Of a stretch of DNA of 64,000 nucleotides, positions 1-11,925 are shown piece by piece (within the stretch, counting starts at the first letter, position 1; each line of letters opens with the position of its first letter). A program made the position numbers and the translations under genes. Source of the DNA: Mesostigma viride. Taxonomy: Eukaryota; Streptophyta; Mesostigmatophyceae; Mesostigmatales; Mesostigmataceae. The DNA is taken from contig RPFO01000312.1 in the NCBI GenBank assembly GCA_009746045.1, positions 4,466,976 to 4,530,975 on the forward strand, written 5' to 3'. Below the pieces are notes generated by a model. It did not search any database, had not been told where the DNA came from, and worked only from the letters and a program-made list of their open reading frames with translations.

Positions 1-305
1 CATGGCTACTACACTGTTTAAGTCACTGCCGCACTGGCCTAGCTCATCACTGTCACCATGCAGTCGTCGTTTGCAATAATCACAGTATGTCAAACCTTGT
101 GCGCCTAGCACAGCTGGCATTCGATGTATTCAACTGATTGTCTCAAGTCCAGTTCTGAAATTCTGAAATTCTCAAGTTTTCATTAATTTCACAAATAGCA
201 GCAATATGCGATGCAGCATGCATTGCGTATGTGACTAATATGAGATGAATATCACACATAAAATGCAATCTCTATACATCTGAGTCCTCATCAGATAACA
301 TGACG

Positions 306-970
306 TCAGGTCCACCCTGCATGTTGCGCATGTTCGCGCAGCACTAGCTTTTTGAGGAGCTCATCATATGAAAATTCTGGCTCCTCACGGGGTGTCGCGG
401 CTTGGCATATCTCTTCGATGATGGCATCTATGTCAAAATAGGCAGCGCCTTTGGGGGCTGCGTCTGCAGCGCGCTCCTGGCGTCGAGCCGCACGCGCATC
501 TGGGAATACAGCCTCTACTGTACAGCATCTATAGCTCATCTGATTCAGAGTACCGCTCCCGCGGATTGAAGAGAGAGGGCGCGTTAATTCACGGCAGCGT
601 CCCACTGTTGACAAGGAATGCTCGCCGATTCTAGGTTCTACCATGATCTCAAAGGCGGCCTGCACGCGTGGATATAGTAGTCAAGGCGCCCTTGCCAACC
701 AAAAACCTAGAGTCTAACTAACGAATAACGTCCTGTTTCAAACATGTGGGCTAGCAGTCTTGATCAGGCTGGGTCTCAAACCGATGCTGTTGTTGTGGTG
801 CTTGAACCAGTTAACTGCCGCACGGTCTAGCAAGTTATAAGCGGTGAGACAACATCTGCCCTTTAATGTGGGGGAGCCATGCAACAAATATTCTAGGTGG
901 CCTTCCTCTTTCTCCTGCTCATCGATATCATGACAGTATGTACAAAACTTCAAATCCGTCCTCGGACTTC
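306..970 (-). other. Coding-like fragments, unassigned
   Basis: Two minus-strand open stretches (306-665 and 738-953) have protein-like composition. The first ends in a charged segment rich in Glu, Leu and Lys; the second has a CxxC near its start. No domain is recognised and no convincing splice connection was found. They could be exons of a host gene, decayed transposon coding sequence or chance. The intervals 1-305 and 970-1290 show nothing I can support. Confidence 0.2.
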
Positions 971-1294
971 AAATACCCGATCATGCCGGAATAGTTCAGC
1001 TTGTGACTTGGCTTCACCTGCCGCGCCATAAAAGATGGCCTACCCTCGTAATATCTCGTTCATCAATGGGTTCTTCCCATCCAAGGAGCTCCTTCAGTTA
1101 ATTCTTTTTCACGGCATCGATAGACGTAGCTTGGACATCAATTAACTAGCTTGTGCATCTCTAGCTCCCCTTCTTCTACGATATAGACAACCCCTAGCTT
1201 TCCCCCATTATTCCCATGAAAAGCCTTTATCTCAGTGCCGATCTTATATATCCAAGTCCGCCACCAGAAATCGGAATGTGCAGCGTTCAAGTCT

Positions 1295-2328
1295 TCAAAA
1301 CTGCAGGTCCTCGCTTGCGCTTCGGGCGCAAGGGCACAAAGTCCTCCCGGTATCTAAAGCTTCCACATCATCGCGCTCCTCGTTGCGTTCTCCACGCATG
1401 TTGTTTGCTGCTTCACGTTCCTCGAGTTGCCGCCTTGCCGCCCTGTAAGATGCACCAAATATGCCGGCAACAAGCATACACAATTCAAGGTTGTTATCAG
1501 TTACTTACAATATTTTTCTTAACACGTAAACTATGCAAGGCTTGGGAAAGAAATGTAACGATGAAATATAACAGATTTTATTGAAAAATGTTTTTATTGA
1601 AAAATGTTTTATGAAATGAAACAGATTTTTTATTGAATAATACATGAAATAAAACAGATTTTTCACTACTACTAAACGTACTCAGCTCGCTTGATCTTCT
1701 GCGTCACGTGGTTGCTGAGACCTCGCTTGTTTTTTGCAATGAAAGGGGGCTCGCAACAATTATTACACTTCCAACTCTCGATCCCTCACATCTGCCCCGT
1801 CCTCTTCATCATCATGCAGCTGCCACACCTGCCTCGTCATCCACAAATATTGATTTTTTTGATCTTATGTCTTCTTCTTCTTCTCCGGCTCCTCCTCCTC
1901 CTCCTCCTCCTCCTCCTCCTCCTCCTCCTCCTCCTCCTCCTCCTCCTCCTCCTCCTCCTCCTCCTCCTCCTCCTCCTCCTCCTCCTCCTCCTCCTCCTCC
2001 TCCTCCTCCTCCTCCTCCTCCTCCTCCTCCTCCACTTGATCTTTGTACGCCCGCTCCTCGCAGGCTTTTTCTTCTGCTTCTTTGATTCCGTGATAGATCT
2101 TCCTCTTCACATCCACGGTCTCCATTTGTACTTGCACACCTTGTTCAGCCCGCTCAGGTCGCAGCTTCCTGCATGTCTCTTATTGCGTGAGGCAGTTCCA
2201 CACGCTGCTTGTTCCGTTTCTGAACCTGTTCCTTGATTAGATCCTGCCGAGCGAGTTTATTCATCGCCATCGCACTCTTGTCAACACAAGTGATGATAAA
2301 TTCCTGCTCGACGTGGTCAAGAAGCCGT
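1295..2328 (-). CDS. Unrecognised acidic, possibly multi-exon gene
   Basis: Reading the minus strand from about 2328, an open frame encodes a protein-like segment (EFIITCVDKSAMAMNKLARQ and onward). A shift of one base near 2155 moves it into a second frame that encodes a Lys/Glu-rich helix followed by about 48 consecutive glutamates. The poly-Glu tract is written by the (TCC)n microsatellite at 1890-2033. A second Arg/Glu-rich open stretch lies downstream at 1295-1483 and could be a later exon. The composition suggests a coiled-coil or acidic nuclear protein, but no family is recognised. The frame change could be a short intron, an indel or evidence of decay. Poly-Pro and poly-Leu readings of the opposite strand are artefacts of the repeat. 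Confidence 0.3.
1560..1665. repeat. AT-rich short tandem repeat
   Basis: Imperfect repeats of a unit resembling AAACAGATTTTTTATTGAA, about three copies. No other function is visible. Confidence 0.5.
1890..2033. repeat. (TCC)n trinucleotide microsatellite
   Basis: About 48 uninterrupted CCT/TCC triplets. They read as poly-Glu on the minus strand and as poly-Pro or poly-Leu on the plus strand. Confidence 0.95.
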
Positions 2329-2767
2329 TCTCAGTAGTAAAGATACTACAAACGCGCGCTGACGTGAAGACGTGTCGTTGATCAACAAGCTAAGGCGTGG
2401 TCATGATCATGACCGACCGGACTGGCCGGCGTGCACCGGTGTGGCAATAAACTGAGTGAACGATCATTAATAAGTAAGTGCGTGCGCGTGCTTGAACATG
2501 CACTGAAGGCATGCCACGCGGAATACCCGATGATGAGTTACTTTTCTACGGGGATACTTCACCCGCGAAGGCAAGTGGCGCGACTCACTCGCCCACTTCT
2601 CTATGAATCATCAGTCATCATAGCCGTGACGACAAGTCGTTTGGTCAGTCATGTCTACTTTGCTTTGCTAATGCATCCAACATGATGACTTAATACCGAC
2701 TGTAGCAACTCATGTTTCATACAGTGTCCTTAGCTGGATGTAATTGCGACAATCCCGGAGCGCGCGG

Positions 2768-3162
2768 GTGTGCTGTCAGGGGTGGGGGTGGGGGTGGGGT
2801 TAGAGCCCCACCACCCACCACCCCTGCTGAGGGGAGGGTGGTGGTTGAGGGTCCGAACCCTCCCCCCCTGGGCCCCCTCACTGGTGCAGGTTGAGGGGTA
2901 GGGCCCCCCTCCCCCCCCTCTGCGCCCCGCCCCCCCCCCCCCCCCCCCCAAAAAAAAAGGGGGTCCAGTCCAGGGTAAGGTGGGGAGGAGGGGAGGAACT
3001 GAAGGCGGGGCAAGGGGGAAAGTGGGGCCGGGTTGGGGGAAATAGGGGAGGGGGGGGGGAGGGGAACCCGCCCCACCCCCTGGTACTGGTTGAGGGGTAG
3101 GGGGGGGCGGGGTCAGACCCCCACCCCCACCCCACCCAGCTGGTTTGGGGGGGGGGGGGGTG
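2768..3162. repeat. Strand-asymmetric G/C homopolymer tract
   Basis: Runs of 8-18 C or G with interspersed GGGGTGGGG motifs. All long open frames here are low-complexity Pro/Gly translations. Several runs of four or more G on one strand could fold as G-quadruplexes. 2330-2767 and 3163-3440 contain nothing I can support. Confidence 0.7.
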
Positions 3163-3448
3163 TATACGTATAGTGCACGCTCGCTCCGGGATTGTTGCAA
3201 ACAGCCAACTGTTACAGTTGCTCAGGGCTTGCCCTGACGAAATGTCGCCACGCAGATTTCCCGACCGGAATATTGGGAGTGGAAAAAGGGCTCGGCTACG
3301 CGATGCAGCGCGTTGGACGGAATTTCGGGTCAGCGATGCGGACTTTGCATCTCACGTTGCATGTACATGGAAAAGAGCCGTTGCGTTGCGCTGTGCTGTG
3401 GCGAAGTTATTCTCCGCCGTCCGATCGCACTGTCGATGAGCGTCGATT

Positions 3449-3496
3449 AGTTAATTAAAATTAATTAATTAATTAATTAATTAATTAATTAATTAA
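3449..3496. repeat. (TTAA)n microsatellite, LINE-tail-like
   Basis: A run of TTAA/AATT repeats similar to the tails that end LINE 3' fragments at 37365-37391 and 46737-46746. It is followed at 3544-3598 by two copies of a 20-bp motif containing CGATAAACCCAGCGCAAGC. Confidence 0.6.
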
Positions 3497-3599
3497 TAGA
3501 CACGTGACTGCGTCGAGGCTCGTCGAATGAGCGTCGATGCTCGTCGATAAACCCAGCGCAAGCCAAGTAGCAAGCGTCGATAAACCCAGCGCAAGCGGC

Positions 3600-4218
3600 T
3601 CGAGAAGACTCCCTTCACCGTGGACGACGACTTGACCCTGGCGCAGCAACAGCGGCGACGGGAGCTATGGCCGACCTACCTCCAGCTCCGGCAGACCAAG
3701 GCGGGCCAGCCGGTGTACTGGAAGGGGGCGGCCATCTACATCGGCCACAAGCCCTGGCACGCGACCCCCTCGACCACCGCGGCCCCAGCGACCCCAGAAG
3801 CCCCAGCCTAGGGGAATACAGTAGTAGCAGTAGTGTAGAATAGATAGACAGTGGCCTTGTACATGCCCGCCTACTACAGGCACTATACCAGCTGAGGCCT
3901 AGCCTTTTTAGTCATGTACATGTGTGCCTTGATGATGAGCCACCCTCCAGATGATGCCTATAGCTTTATTTCAATTATGCCGTGCCCATGCAGGGAGTAA
4001 CTCTCTGCTGAGACGCCATGCCCTAGCTTTTTTTTTTTTTGTATAGCTATACTGATCTTCCCCCCCATGACAGGCTCCCCCTTAGCTGGGCATAGCTTGA
4101 AGATCATGGGGCTGCAAGTGCCCTGGTGCACCTAGAGCAAGGGTCGTTTACATTCCCACCCTAGCTTGCAGGAAGTAGCTTAGAATGTATGATAGGCCAT
4201 ATGCCACTTCTCTGGGCT
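3600..4218 (+). mobile_element. ORF1-only LINE relative, copy 1 (5'-truncated)
   Basis: 3600-3811 encodes the C-terminal end of an L1 ORF1p-like protein: the DDDLTLAQQQRRRELWP motif followed by a W-K/R-G-A motif, as in the C-terminal domain of Transposase_22 proteins. Its stop is followed at once by about 400 bp of 3' UTR ending in CCATATGCCACTTCTCTGGG and an AT-rich tail. No endonuclease or reverse transcriptase lies between ORF1 and the 3' end. A nearly identical arrangement occurs on the other strand at 18191-18830 and again at 58283-58865. The copy is truncated at its 5' end and abuts a minus-strand LINE tail at 4219. Confidence 0.75.
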
Positions 4219-4556
4219 ATTAAATTAAATTAAATTAAATTATAACATGCCTCCGTTGGGGGGTCATGTAGCACATATTCCTTTATGGGTGGTGGAAAGG
4301 AGAGAGCCGCGTAATCTAACTATCCTAACGCTAAGCTAACTAGTCTAGAAAAATCCTAACTGCCCTACTCGTTAAAACGCCTCCTCCGGCCGCTTGGGGG
4401 GAGGTGGCTTGCCCACAGACAGGGTCGGGCGTGTGAGCCTTGACAATCTTCTGCCACCGCGTCTTGTTCTGCATGGCAGTCCAAAGAAGGGAGAGAGAGT
4501 GGATGCGGTATTCAAACTGGGCTGGGACCAGTAGGTCATAACATATACTGCCGCAC
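4219..4556 (-). mobile_element. LINE 3' end (ORF2 C-terminus plus tail)
   Basis: On the minus strand 4556-4340 encodes the last part of the LINE reverse transcriptase protein (LLVPAQFEYRIHSLS and on). This is followed by a short 3' UTR, the block ATATTCC..TGCTACATGA..CCCAACGGAGGCATG, and a (TTAAA)n tail. It matches the ends of the copies at 33856 and 35343. The copy is strongly 5'-truncated and lies tail to tail with the ORF1-only element at 3600-4218. Confidence 0.75.
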
Positions 4557-5997
4557 ATGCGGAGGAGGTGGAGACACTTGCCACCGAAATCAATCGCCAC
4601 ACGGCCGCCAACCAGCACAAGGCGGCCTGGCGCTCTCTCGACCGTCTCACCGGACGGCGGGAAACGCAACGGGCTGACATCCCAGGCACCCCCAGTGAAC
4701 GCCTTGAGATTTGGTTCAGCTCCCAGGCCAAACTATCGGGGGCCCCTGGCCCGCCCCCCCCGCTTGACCCCGCTGCAGCTGCACGCCCTGCGGCCAGCCG
4801 AGGCGGCCGGCCCCATTGAGCCCCCGCAGGCGCCCACCAGCGAGACGGACTACCTGGTCCCACCGCTCTCCGGCCCCCTGGTGGACGGCCCCCACGACGA
4901 GTGGACTCCCCAGGAATGGGCTGCTGCCATCTCCACCCTCCGCGCTGACTGATGATGCTGCCATGGGAGTGGACAATATTAATTCACCGGAGGTGGTTAA
5001 GATGCCTGAGCTTGAGCCTTTCCTCCGGGGTGTTTGCAACCGGATTCTATGAGATGGCCTCCCCCCGCCGACGTATTGGAAGACCGCTGTCCGGGTCATG
5101 CTCTACAAGGGCAAGGGGTCCGCCGCGGATACCGGCAACTACCGCGGCGTATGCCTCTATAAAGCTGCGTGCTGAAAGTCTTCATGCGTCTCCTGCTGAA
5201 CCGCATGCGCGCGCGCCAGCCTCGATCCCCACCTAGGTGAGTCCCAGACGGGCTTCCGTGTTGGTCGCAATTGTGTTATGGTCACTCACTATTACCGCGC
5301 GCCGCCTGATCGAGGAAGTGGGCCGCCTGGCCCCCGGCCTCTTGCCATTGCTATTGATCTTCGTGGATTACACCACTGAAGCCATTCGATACGGTTATAT
5401 GGGACGCCCTGTGGGTGGTCCTTCACCTGTTCCTTGTCCCATCGTACATCGTTGAGATCATCCGCCAGTTCTATGAAGGGTCCCAAGCCCAGGTCCGTAC
5501 CGCCGACGGCGTCACTCCGGCGTTCCCCCTGCACACCGGGGTGTGGCAGGGCTGTGTGCTCTCCCCATATCTATTCATCATTATGGTGGACTATATTATG
5601 CGGCGTGCCCAAGCCCGCTTCGCCCGGGTGGAGGGGCGCCGGGGATCGAGGTCACGGAGTACGCCAGCTACGGCGGGGTTGACCCACCCTACCGCCTGAG
5701 CGATCTGATCTACGCTGATGACACGACACTCGTGGAAACCCCGGAGTCAGCCCAACTGTGGCTAGACAGCTTATCACTGGAAGCGCGGGCGGTGGGGCTT
5801 ATGATCAGCAAGAAAACGGAGGTCATGGCCATCGGCTTCCCTGCTGGGATAGCCCCACCCACCCTCCTCTTGCTGGACGGCAGCCCCGTCCCCCCGGCGA
5901 CTCGCTTCAAGCTCCTTGGCAGCTGGCTTCCCTCCACGGCCGACGACATCAACACCCGCATTGGCCAGGCCTGGGCGGCCCTCCGCCGCCTCGACAG
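4557..5997 (+). pseudogene. LINE ORF2 reverse transcriptase, 5' portion (split by Copia)
   Basis: Decayed reverse transcriptase of a non-LTR retrotransposon, spread over several frames. In order it shows the linker upstream of RT (4557-4820), NYRGVCL-type RT motif 2 (about 5140-5165), an IFVDY block in place of the usual FVD(Y)xKAFD (about 5358), the GVWQGCVLSPYLFIIMVDY block (5540-5595) and the catalytic LIYADDTTL block (5706-5730). It also shows the FKLLGSWLPSTADD segment (5906-5955). The frame ends at ...RRLDS at 5997, exactly where the Copia LTR begins, and resumes at 17384. Several frameshifts and stops make it non-functional. Its C-terminal motifs and microsatellite tail fit RTE- or L1-like LINEs; the clade is not settled. 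Confidence 0.85.
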
Positions 5998-6700
5998 TTA
6001 ACGTTTTTATAAACGCAATATGTAAGGATATGGTTGCAATGCAGCAATGTGTGAATATGGTTGGAAACGGAGCTTTGTTAAATTTATAGGCTTACAGCAC
6101 TCGTGCACGTGAGTGCTTGTACATGCACGAGTTTGCCAAGTCAAGGCAACACACGTGAGGCGGGCTCGCAAGAGATCTGCCCAAATGGCACTGGTCTATT
6201 CTTTATATACTTGTGCACTGTGCTTGCTAGTCCTGAGCAGCCCAGAAGGCCTGCTCAGTAATAACACTCCCGGTACAGTATTCACTACCTGTACAGCGCC
6301 CAGTTCCTATACAGTAGGTCTGCCATACAGGCACAGTGACCACAGAGCACAGTCCACAGTGACTATTGCATCTGCACCTAGAAGTCCAGGACTAAGCCTG
6401 CGGTACCAACATACCACAGGTTAAGGTTCCTATTTCCTGCGTACGACGTATTAATCCAATACCGTCGTAGGTTCAGCACCTGAATTCCTGTCAGCCCAGG
6501 AATTACTGTCGACCCCATATGTCGTCGGCAAATATTCACGTCCGACTTAGACGAACAGCCGGCTCGCGCTCGCGCGCGACCGGGAAGTCGGAACGCCATA
6601 ACTTTCTTGATACTTGTCGGAATGAACTCGTTCCGGTGCCGCTGGAATCGCAGAGATATGCCCGGGAATCAGGTACACGCCAATGCGCTTGGCGTTAACT
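5998..6700 (-). repeat. Copia element LTR (3' LTR in element sense)
   Basis: Direct repeat of 16687-17376 with small indels and substitutions. It is the downstream LTR for the minus-strand coding direction. Confidence 0.9.
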
Positions 6701-7447
6701 CCAATCCTTTCTTTTCTTGAGCTGTAGCAGCTCACACAAGTCTACATACAAACACACACAATGGGTACTGGACATCCTCCCCGACTACAAGTCACAACCC
6801 GCTGGGCATGACAGTCAGCTTGGATTCCTTATTATATGTACATAGCACCCATACTGGTTCAGGAGCACAAACAAATTACAACGAGTCCCTATCCCTTCAC
6901 GGGAGGCTCGTTGTGTTACCCATGTACAAGAGGTTGGCCAACTGTGGCAGCCCATAGGTGTTCAGCTAAGAACTTGAGAAGTATGTACAACCTTCAGGAC
7001 CTTAGGCGAAACCCCACAGATCACCCACAACAGCTCATCAGAAAACATTGCTGACCCCCAGACGGGAGTCGGCGCCGGTCTGCTGCCCCTTATCGAACCA
7101 GACACAACATCTACGCGAAGCACATGCAAAACACAAGCTCCTATACTCATTCCAACCGTGGAAAATCAGGGGACCTGTCGCCACCTCACCAGCATGGTGG
7201 ATGGGTCAGCCAGTCCGTGAAACTCCGCCTTAAGACGGCACCAGGGAATCGAACCCCGCCCACAAACCACAGATCTGGGGAAACCTCAAACTGAGATGAA
7301 AACCCCAGATAGACATCTCTCCATCAGAGACAATGTCAGACATTCCCACACCAGAGACATGTCTCACCTCTCAAGGTGTGCTCAGGATTATGTACAATCA
7401 AGCTCCCAGCCTGATATCCAGAGACTTAAGCACCCAGCTCTCAGCTT

Positions 7448-8581
7448 TTAGACAGATAGACCGACTTGACAGTCAGAATTCATGACCTTCCTCAGTACAT
7501 TGTACTGAGCTGGGGCCTTGTGTGGCAGCTTGGTCAATGCATCAGCAGGGTTTTCCTCGCCAGGGATATGCTTCAAGTCAACCAAACTGGCCAACTCCTT
7601 CAGCAACAAATAATCCAGGTCCCGGCTTCTGGCCAGCTGCTTGTGAACAAACTGGACATACCCATGCTGTCTGTTAGCATCAACGTCTCCATCTGCAAGG
7701 TCCATGGCCAAGGGGTAACTGAAGCCAGCTCCAGCATTAACTCCTTTATGTACAAGCTGGACTGGATCCCCTCGCATATGGCCCTGCATTCTGCCACATC
7801 TGAACTGATACAGACCCTCTTCTGCAGTCTGCTGTACCAGCTGAACAAACTTGCCCTGCTCTGATAAAAAGCAAACAGAGCAGCAGATCTCCCCCTGACC
7901 TTGGTAACCTGGCGAGCATCCATGGAACTGTCAACAAAGATCTCCAAGGTGATAGGCTGGGCAAAGTCAATCCCAGACAAAATCAGATCAGGGGTACTCT
8001 CCACCAATCGGGCTATGACTCGAGGCTTCTCATCCTCAAGCACCTCATCAGGCATTCTGCTATGGACCATCAAAGACGGACCACAGATGCTGGCAAACCA
8101 GGCCCACATTCCTCTCAACTCAGGTCCTGCAGCCTGGGTGATCTTCTCTGGCAAGGCCTTCACAATGGTCTGTTTATAATCTCCTCCAGCCTGAAGCCTG
8201 ATACTCCACTCCCCATCCCTCCTGAACAGGGTAGCCTGCATTCCACAGAACACTACAGGCTTGTTGGGCTCCTGCCACAGCTCCTTGCCCAGTGAAAACT
8301 TGCCACTGATGACAGGAATAAACTTCTTCAGCCAGGTCGTGGGGGCTAGTAGCAAATGCAGATCATCTCCATGCAAACTAGCATACACTGGCAGACCCTC
8401 CCATTGCGGGCCATCAGCAAACAGGGATCAACTGAAGACACTCTCAAGCCACACTCACTGATCAGAGCTTCCTGCAGCGTGAGTCTCCAGATGATTGGGC
8501 TCGACCTGAGTCCTTCCAGGCCCTTCAGAATAACCAGGAATTGTTGATGCAGCTCCAGCTTCCAGATGGCAGGCACTTCAA
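7448..8581 (-). pseudogene. Copia pol, 3' part: RT C-terminus and RNase H
   Basis: Continuation of the Copia reverse transcriptase after the nested insertion. Read on the minus strand, 8581-8400 encodes the IWKLELHQQFLVILKGLEGL block, equivalent to the usual L-x-KSLYGLKQ region. A one-base shift near 8410 leads to the catalytic SLHGDDLHLLL block (HGDD in place of the usual YVDD or HVDD). RNase H follows, with an IFVDSSMDA motif (about 7930), an AECRA motif (about 7825) and HIPGEENPADALTK near the end (about 7540). A second shift occurs near 7700. Joining 11926 to 8581 across the insertion keeps the frame open, which confirms this is one interrupted gene. Confidence 0.85.
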
Positions 8582-8586
8582 CACAG

Positions 8587-9185
8587 TGTCAAAAATCCTA
8601 ATAATGCGTCAACGAATGAGCTCAAATGTTGCGGCACAACTCATTTCATTAATACAATAAAAGACGCATATATAGAATTTAAGGACCGTGACCGGTGTCC
8701 ATTGCCAAGCCACAAGGCAACTGGCCCACCATCAGGTAACGTGAAAAGGTGCACGCCGACCTCTTAAACAATGTCCAATGTCGGCTGCACACATTATCCC
8801 TACGTTAACTTAACACATAAAGTGTCTCCACTTGCACAACTGGCACACAAAATCCACTAGGCAATGATGCGAATATTCGGCACCAATATTCGACCCCACT
8901 ATTGCGCGGCGCTAGGAGTTAGCCACCGCCAAATGGTACGAGATACTCACGCCCTACAAGCCGTACCATGCAACCACAAGGTAGAGCCGAATTAATCCTA
9001 ACTTCGGCACCTAATATCTTTGTGCATACTCAACTGTCCGTCATAAGAAAAGTACCGCCGGAAAGAACACGGCAAGCCCTACTCAGCCCTAATAATATCC
9101 TTGGCCAGAAAATACAGAAGATTGGCCACAACATAACATAGGCTGGCAAACGGGCACATCCAGGGTTTATACTAAAACCCTGACA
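8587..9185 (-). repeat. LTR of nested element (3' LTR in element sense)
   Basis: 599-bp LTR, TG...CA ended, nearly identical to 11288-11920. Confidence 0.9.
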
Positions 9186-9960
9186 CCCCCCTTGCACGTT
9201 GCCTGTGCAGGGTCCAATGAACGTCAAGTCCCCCCTCAACTAGGGTAGGGCTTGCCGGGTACAACATACCCTAGCAACAATAATAATGCGTCAACGAATG
9301 AGCTCAAATGTTGCGGCACAACTCATTTCATTAATACAATAAAAGACGCATATATAGAATTTAAGGACCGTGACCGGTGTCCATTGCCAAGCCACAAGGC
9401 AACTGGCCCACCATCAGGTAACGTGAAAAGGTGCACGCCGACCTCTTAAACAATGTCCAATGTCGGCTGCACACATTATCCCTACGTTAACTTAACACAT
9501 AAAGTGTCTCCACTTGCACAACTGGCACACAAAATCCACTAGGCAATGATGCGAATATTCGGCACCAATATTCGACCCCACTATTGCGCGGCGCTAGGAG
9601 TTAGCCACCGCCAAATGGTACGAGATACTCACGCCCTACAAGCCGTACCATGCAACCACAAGGTAGAGCCGAATTAATCCTAACTTCGGCACCTAATATC
9701 TTTGTGCATACTCAACTGTCCGTCATAAGAAAAGTACCGCCGGAAAGAACACGGCAAGCCCTACTCAGCCCTAATAATATCCTTGGCCAGAAAATACAGA
9801 AGATTGGCCACAACATAACATAGGCTGGCAAACGGGCACATCCAGGGTTTATACTAAAACCCTGACACCCCCCTTGCACGTTGCCTGTGCAGGGTCCAAT
9901 GAACGTCAAGTCCCCCCTCAACTAGGGTAGGGCTTGCCGGGTACAACATACCCTAGCAAC
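8599..9960. repeat. 682-bp tandem duplication (LTR plus PPT region)
   Basis: 8599-9280 is repeated essentially without change at 9281-9962. Each copy contains most of an LTR plus about 95 bp of adjacent internal sequence. Identical short open frames recur 682 bp apart. Confidence 0.9.
9186..9193 (-). promoter_or_regulatory. Polypurine tract of nested LTR element
   Basis: The minus strand reads AAGGGGGG directly against the LTR start TGTCAGG. Confidence 0.65.
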
Positions 9961-11266
9961 CCCCCCTTACCCGGGAAGCCCCTCCCAAGGAACCATCCAG
10001 CAACAAATTCACTGCATGGAAAAATGCCATCCTGGTCATAACAACAAAGGTGCTACATGCCTGTGTCTCTTCCAAAATACATCCAGGCGTCCCTAGAGGT
10101 ATAAACTGACAGCCCCAGCGTCCCAGGTCTGATGCAGAAACACAGCAATAAGTCACAACAACTACACTTGCCAGGAATAGCACACATGGGCAAACACTGC
10201 CCCATCAGGCTACCAATAGCCCTAAAATGGACCACCACGGTCCCAAGGCCTCCACGGCCCCACGCTGGCACGCCGTCGTGCCAACAAACTCCCGGGAGTG
10301 ATCAGGTCCCGAGCATGGAAAGTCAACCAAGAACTTCCCCCAGAGCGCTCCCATAACAGGTTGGACTGATCCCAACCTCCAGACTGGCCAAAACACTAGG
10401 CTGCACATGCTAGTTTGCCTCGTCCATTCAAAAACACAGCTGACCACCAAGTTTGCATGCGAAGCAGGCGCGTACATCCCAAAGTAGGTCAATACAGACC
10501 ACAGGCCACGTTAGGCCCCACACATGTCGTCGCGAGCCAGTCTCATGCCACCCCCCCCCCCTCAAGAAATAAGTGGGGGCAAATATTTTTGTCAGCTTTA
10601 AAATGTCACAAGCTCCCTTGGCTTAGAGCTTCTAAAATAACATGCAGCTCACTGGTACTCCTGACCAGCTTCAAAATCAAAAACCCACTGGCGTAGCCAG
10701 CTTCAAAAGAGAGGCCATGCTGGCACTCCTGGCCAACATCTTCATCGCCAACAAAAAGCCGGCAGGCAGGCAGTCCTCGTCGACAAAAAATGCTGGAAAT
10801 TCCGCAAGCTGCGCCACCAAAAATGGCGATAATCCGTTGCGCTGGTCGCTCGCAAAATTCCAGCCGACGTCCGCTCCGAGCCACATGTTGATGCGCAGGT
10901 CACTGGTACAGAAAAAGAGAAAAAAAAAAGTCTGCACCCAGCTAGAACCAGAGCCTTGACCTCGCCATGCGGGGCTCAACGCCAGGCGGCGCCAGCCCAC
11001 AGCAAACCCGAAACATGAAAGTTCCGCTGGCTTTGACACATATAACAACTCGCCTGCGTGGCTGCGCTGGCCCAGGCCTGTCGACCCATGAAATTTCTGC
11101 CCGTTCCGCCGAACTTCAAATTCAAATGCTGCGACGTATGAATCCTCACGACATTGCTCACGAAATTACGTAACAACGCTGCCGCCATCAATTATATGCG
11201 CCGGCAGCCGGTAAAATGGCTTCATCATGGTCACAAGAATGTCGTTCAAAGTCGTCTCAAAGGTGT

Positions 11267-11287
11267 GGAACTCTCCCTCCGATACCA
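11267..11287 (-). promoter_or_regulatory. tRNA primer-binding site, initiator-Met type
   Basis: The minus strand reads TGGTATCGGAGGGAG immediately after the LTR end GACA. The first seven bases match the complement of the initiator-Met tRNA 3' end exactly. Confidence 0.75.
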
Positions 11288-11920
11288 TGTCAAAAATCCT
11301 AATAATGCGTCAACGAATGAGCTCAAATGTTGCGGCACAACTCATTTCATTAATACAATAAAAGACGCATATATCTCTTTGATATGGTTGTCTCTTTGAT
11401 ATATAGAATTTAAGGACCGTGACCGGTGTCCATTGCCAAGCCACAAGGCAACTGGCCCACCATCAGGTAACGTGAAAAGGTGCACGCCGACCTCTTAAAC
11501 AATGTCCAATGTCGGCTGCACACATTATCCCTGTAGACGTTAACTTAACACATAAAGTGTCTCCACTTGCACAACTGGCACACAAAATCCACTAGGCAAT
11601 GATGCGAATATTCGGCACCAATATTCGACCCCACTATTGCGCGGCGCTAGGAGTTAGCCACCGCCAAATGGTACGAGATACTCACGCCCTACAAGCCGTA
11701 CCATGCAACCACAAGGTAGAGCCGAATTAATCCTAACTTCGGCACCTAATATCTTTGTGCATACTCAACTGTCCGTCATAAGAAAAGTACCGCCGGAAAG
11801 AACACGGCAAGCCCTACTCAGCCCTAATAATATCCTTGGCCAGAAAATACAGAAGATTGGCCACAACATAACATAGGCTGGCAAACGGGCACACCCAGGG
11901 TTTATACTAAAACCCTGACA
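11288..11920 (-). repeat. LTR of nested element (5' LTR in element sense)
   Basis: Like 8587-9185 but with about 30 extra bases near 11375-11404 (two copies of TCTCTTTGATAT) and three extra bases near 11533. These are the main differences between the two LTRs. Confidence 0.9.
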
Positions 11921-11925
11921 CACAG

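Larger units (their letters stand above)
8587..11920 (-). mobile_element. Non-autonomous LTR retrotransposon nested in Copia pol
   Basis: LTRs at 8587-9185 and 11288-11920 begin TGTCAAAAATCC and end AAAACCCTGACA (TG...CA). The 5-bp duplication CACAG sits at 8582-8586 and 11921-11925. On the minus strand the sequence next to the upstream LTR is TGGTATCGGAGG. This matches the initiator-Met tRNA primer-binding site (TGGTATCAGAGC) known from many plant elements. The other LTR is preceded by AAGGGGGG, a polypurine tract. Both place the element on the minus strand. The internal 2.1 kb has no recognisable gag or pol, so it must be moved in trans. A 682-bp tandem duplication has enlarged it. Confidence 0.9.

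Noticed and set aside
1708-2236. Poly-Pro and poly-Leu frames on the plus strand
   Set aside because: Opposite-strand readings of the (TCC)n tract.
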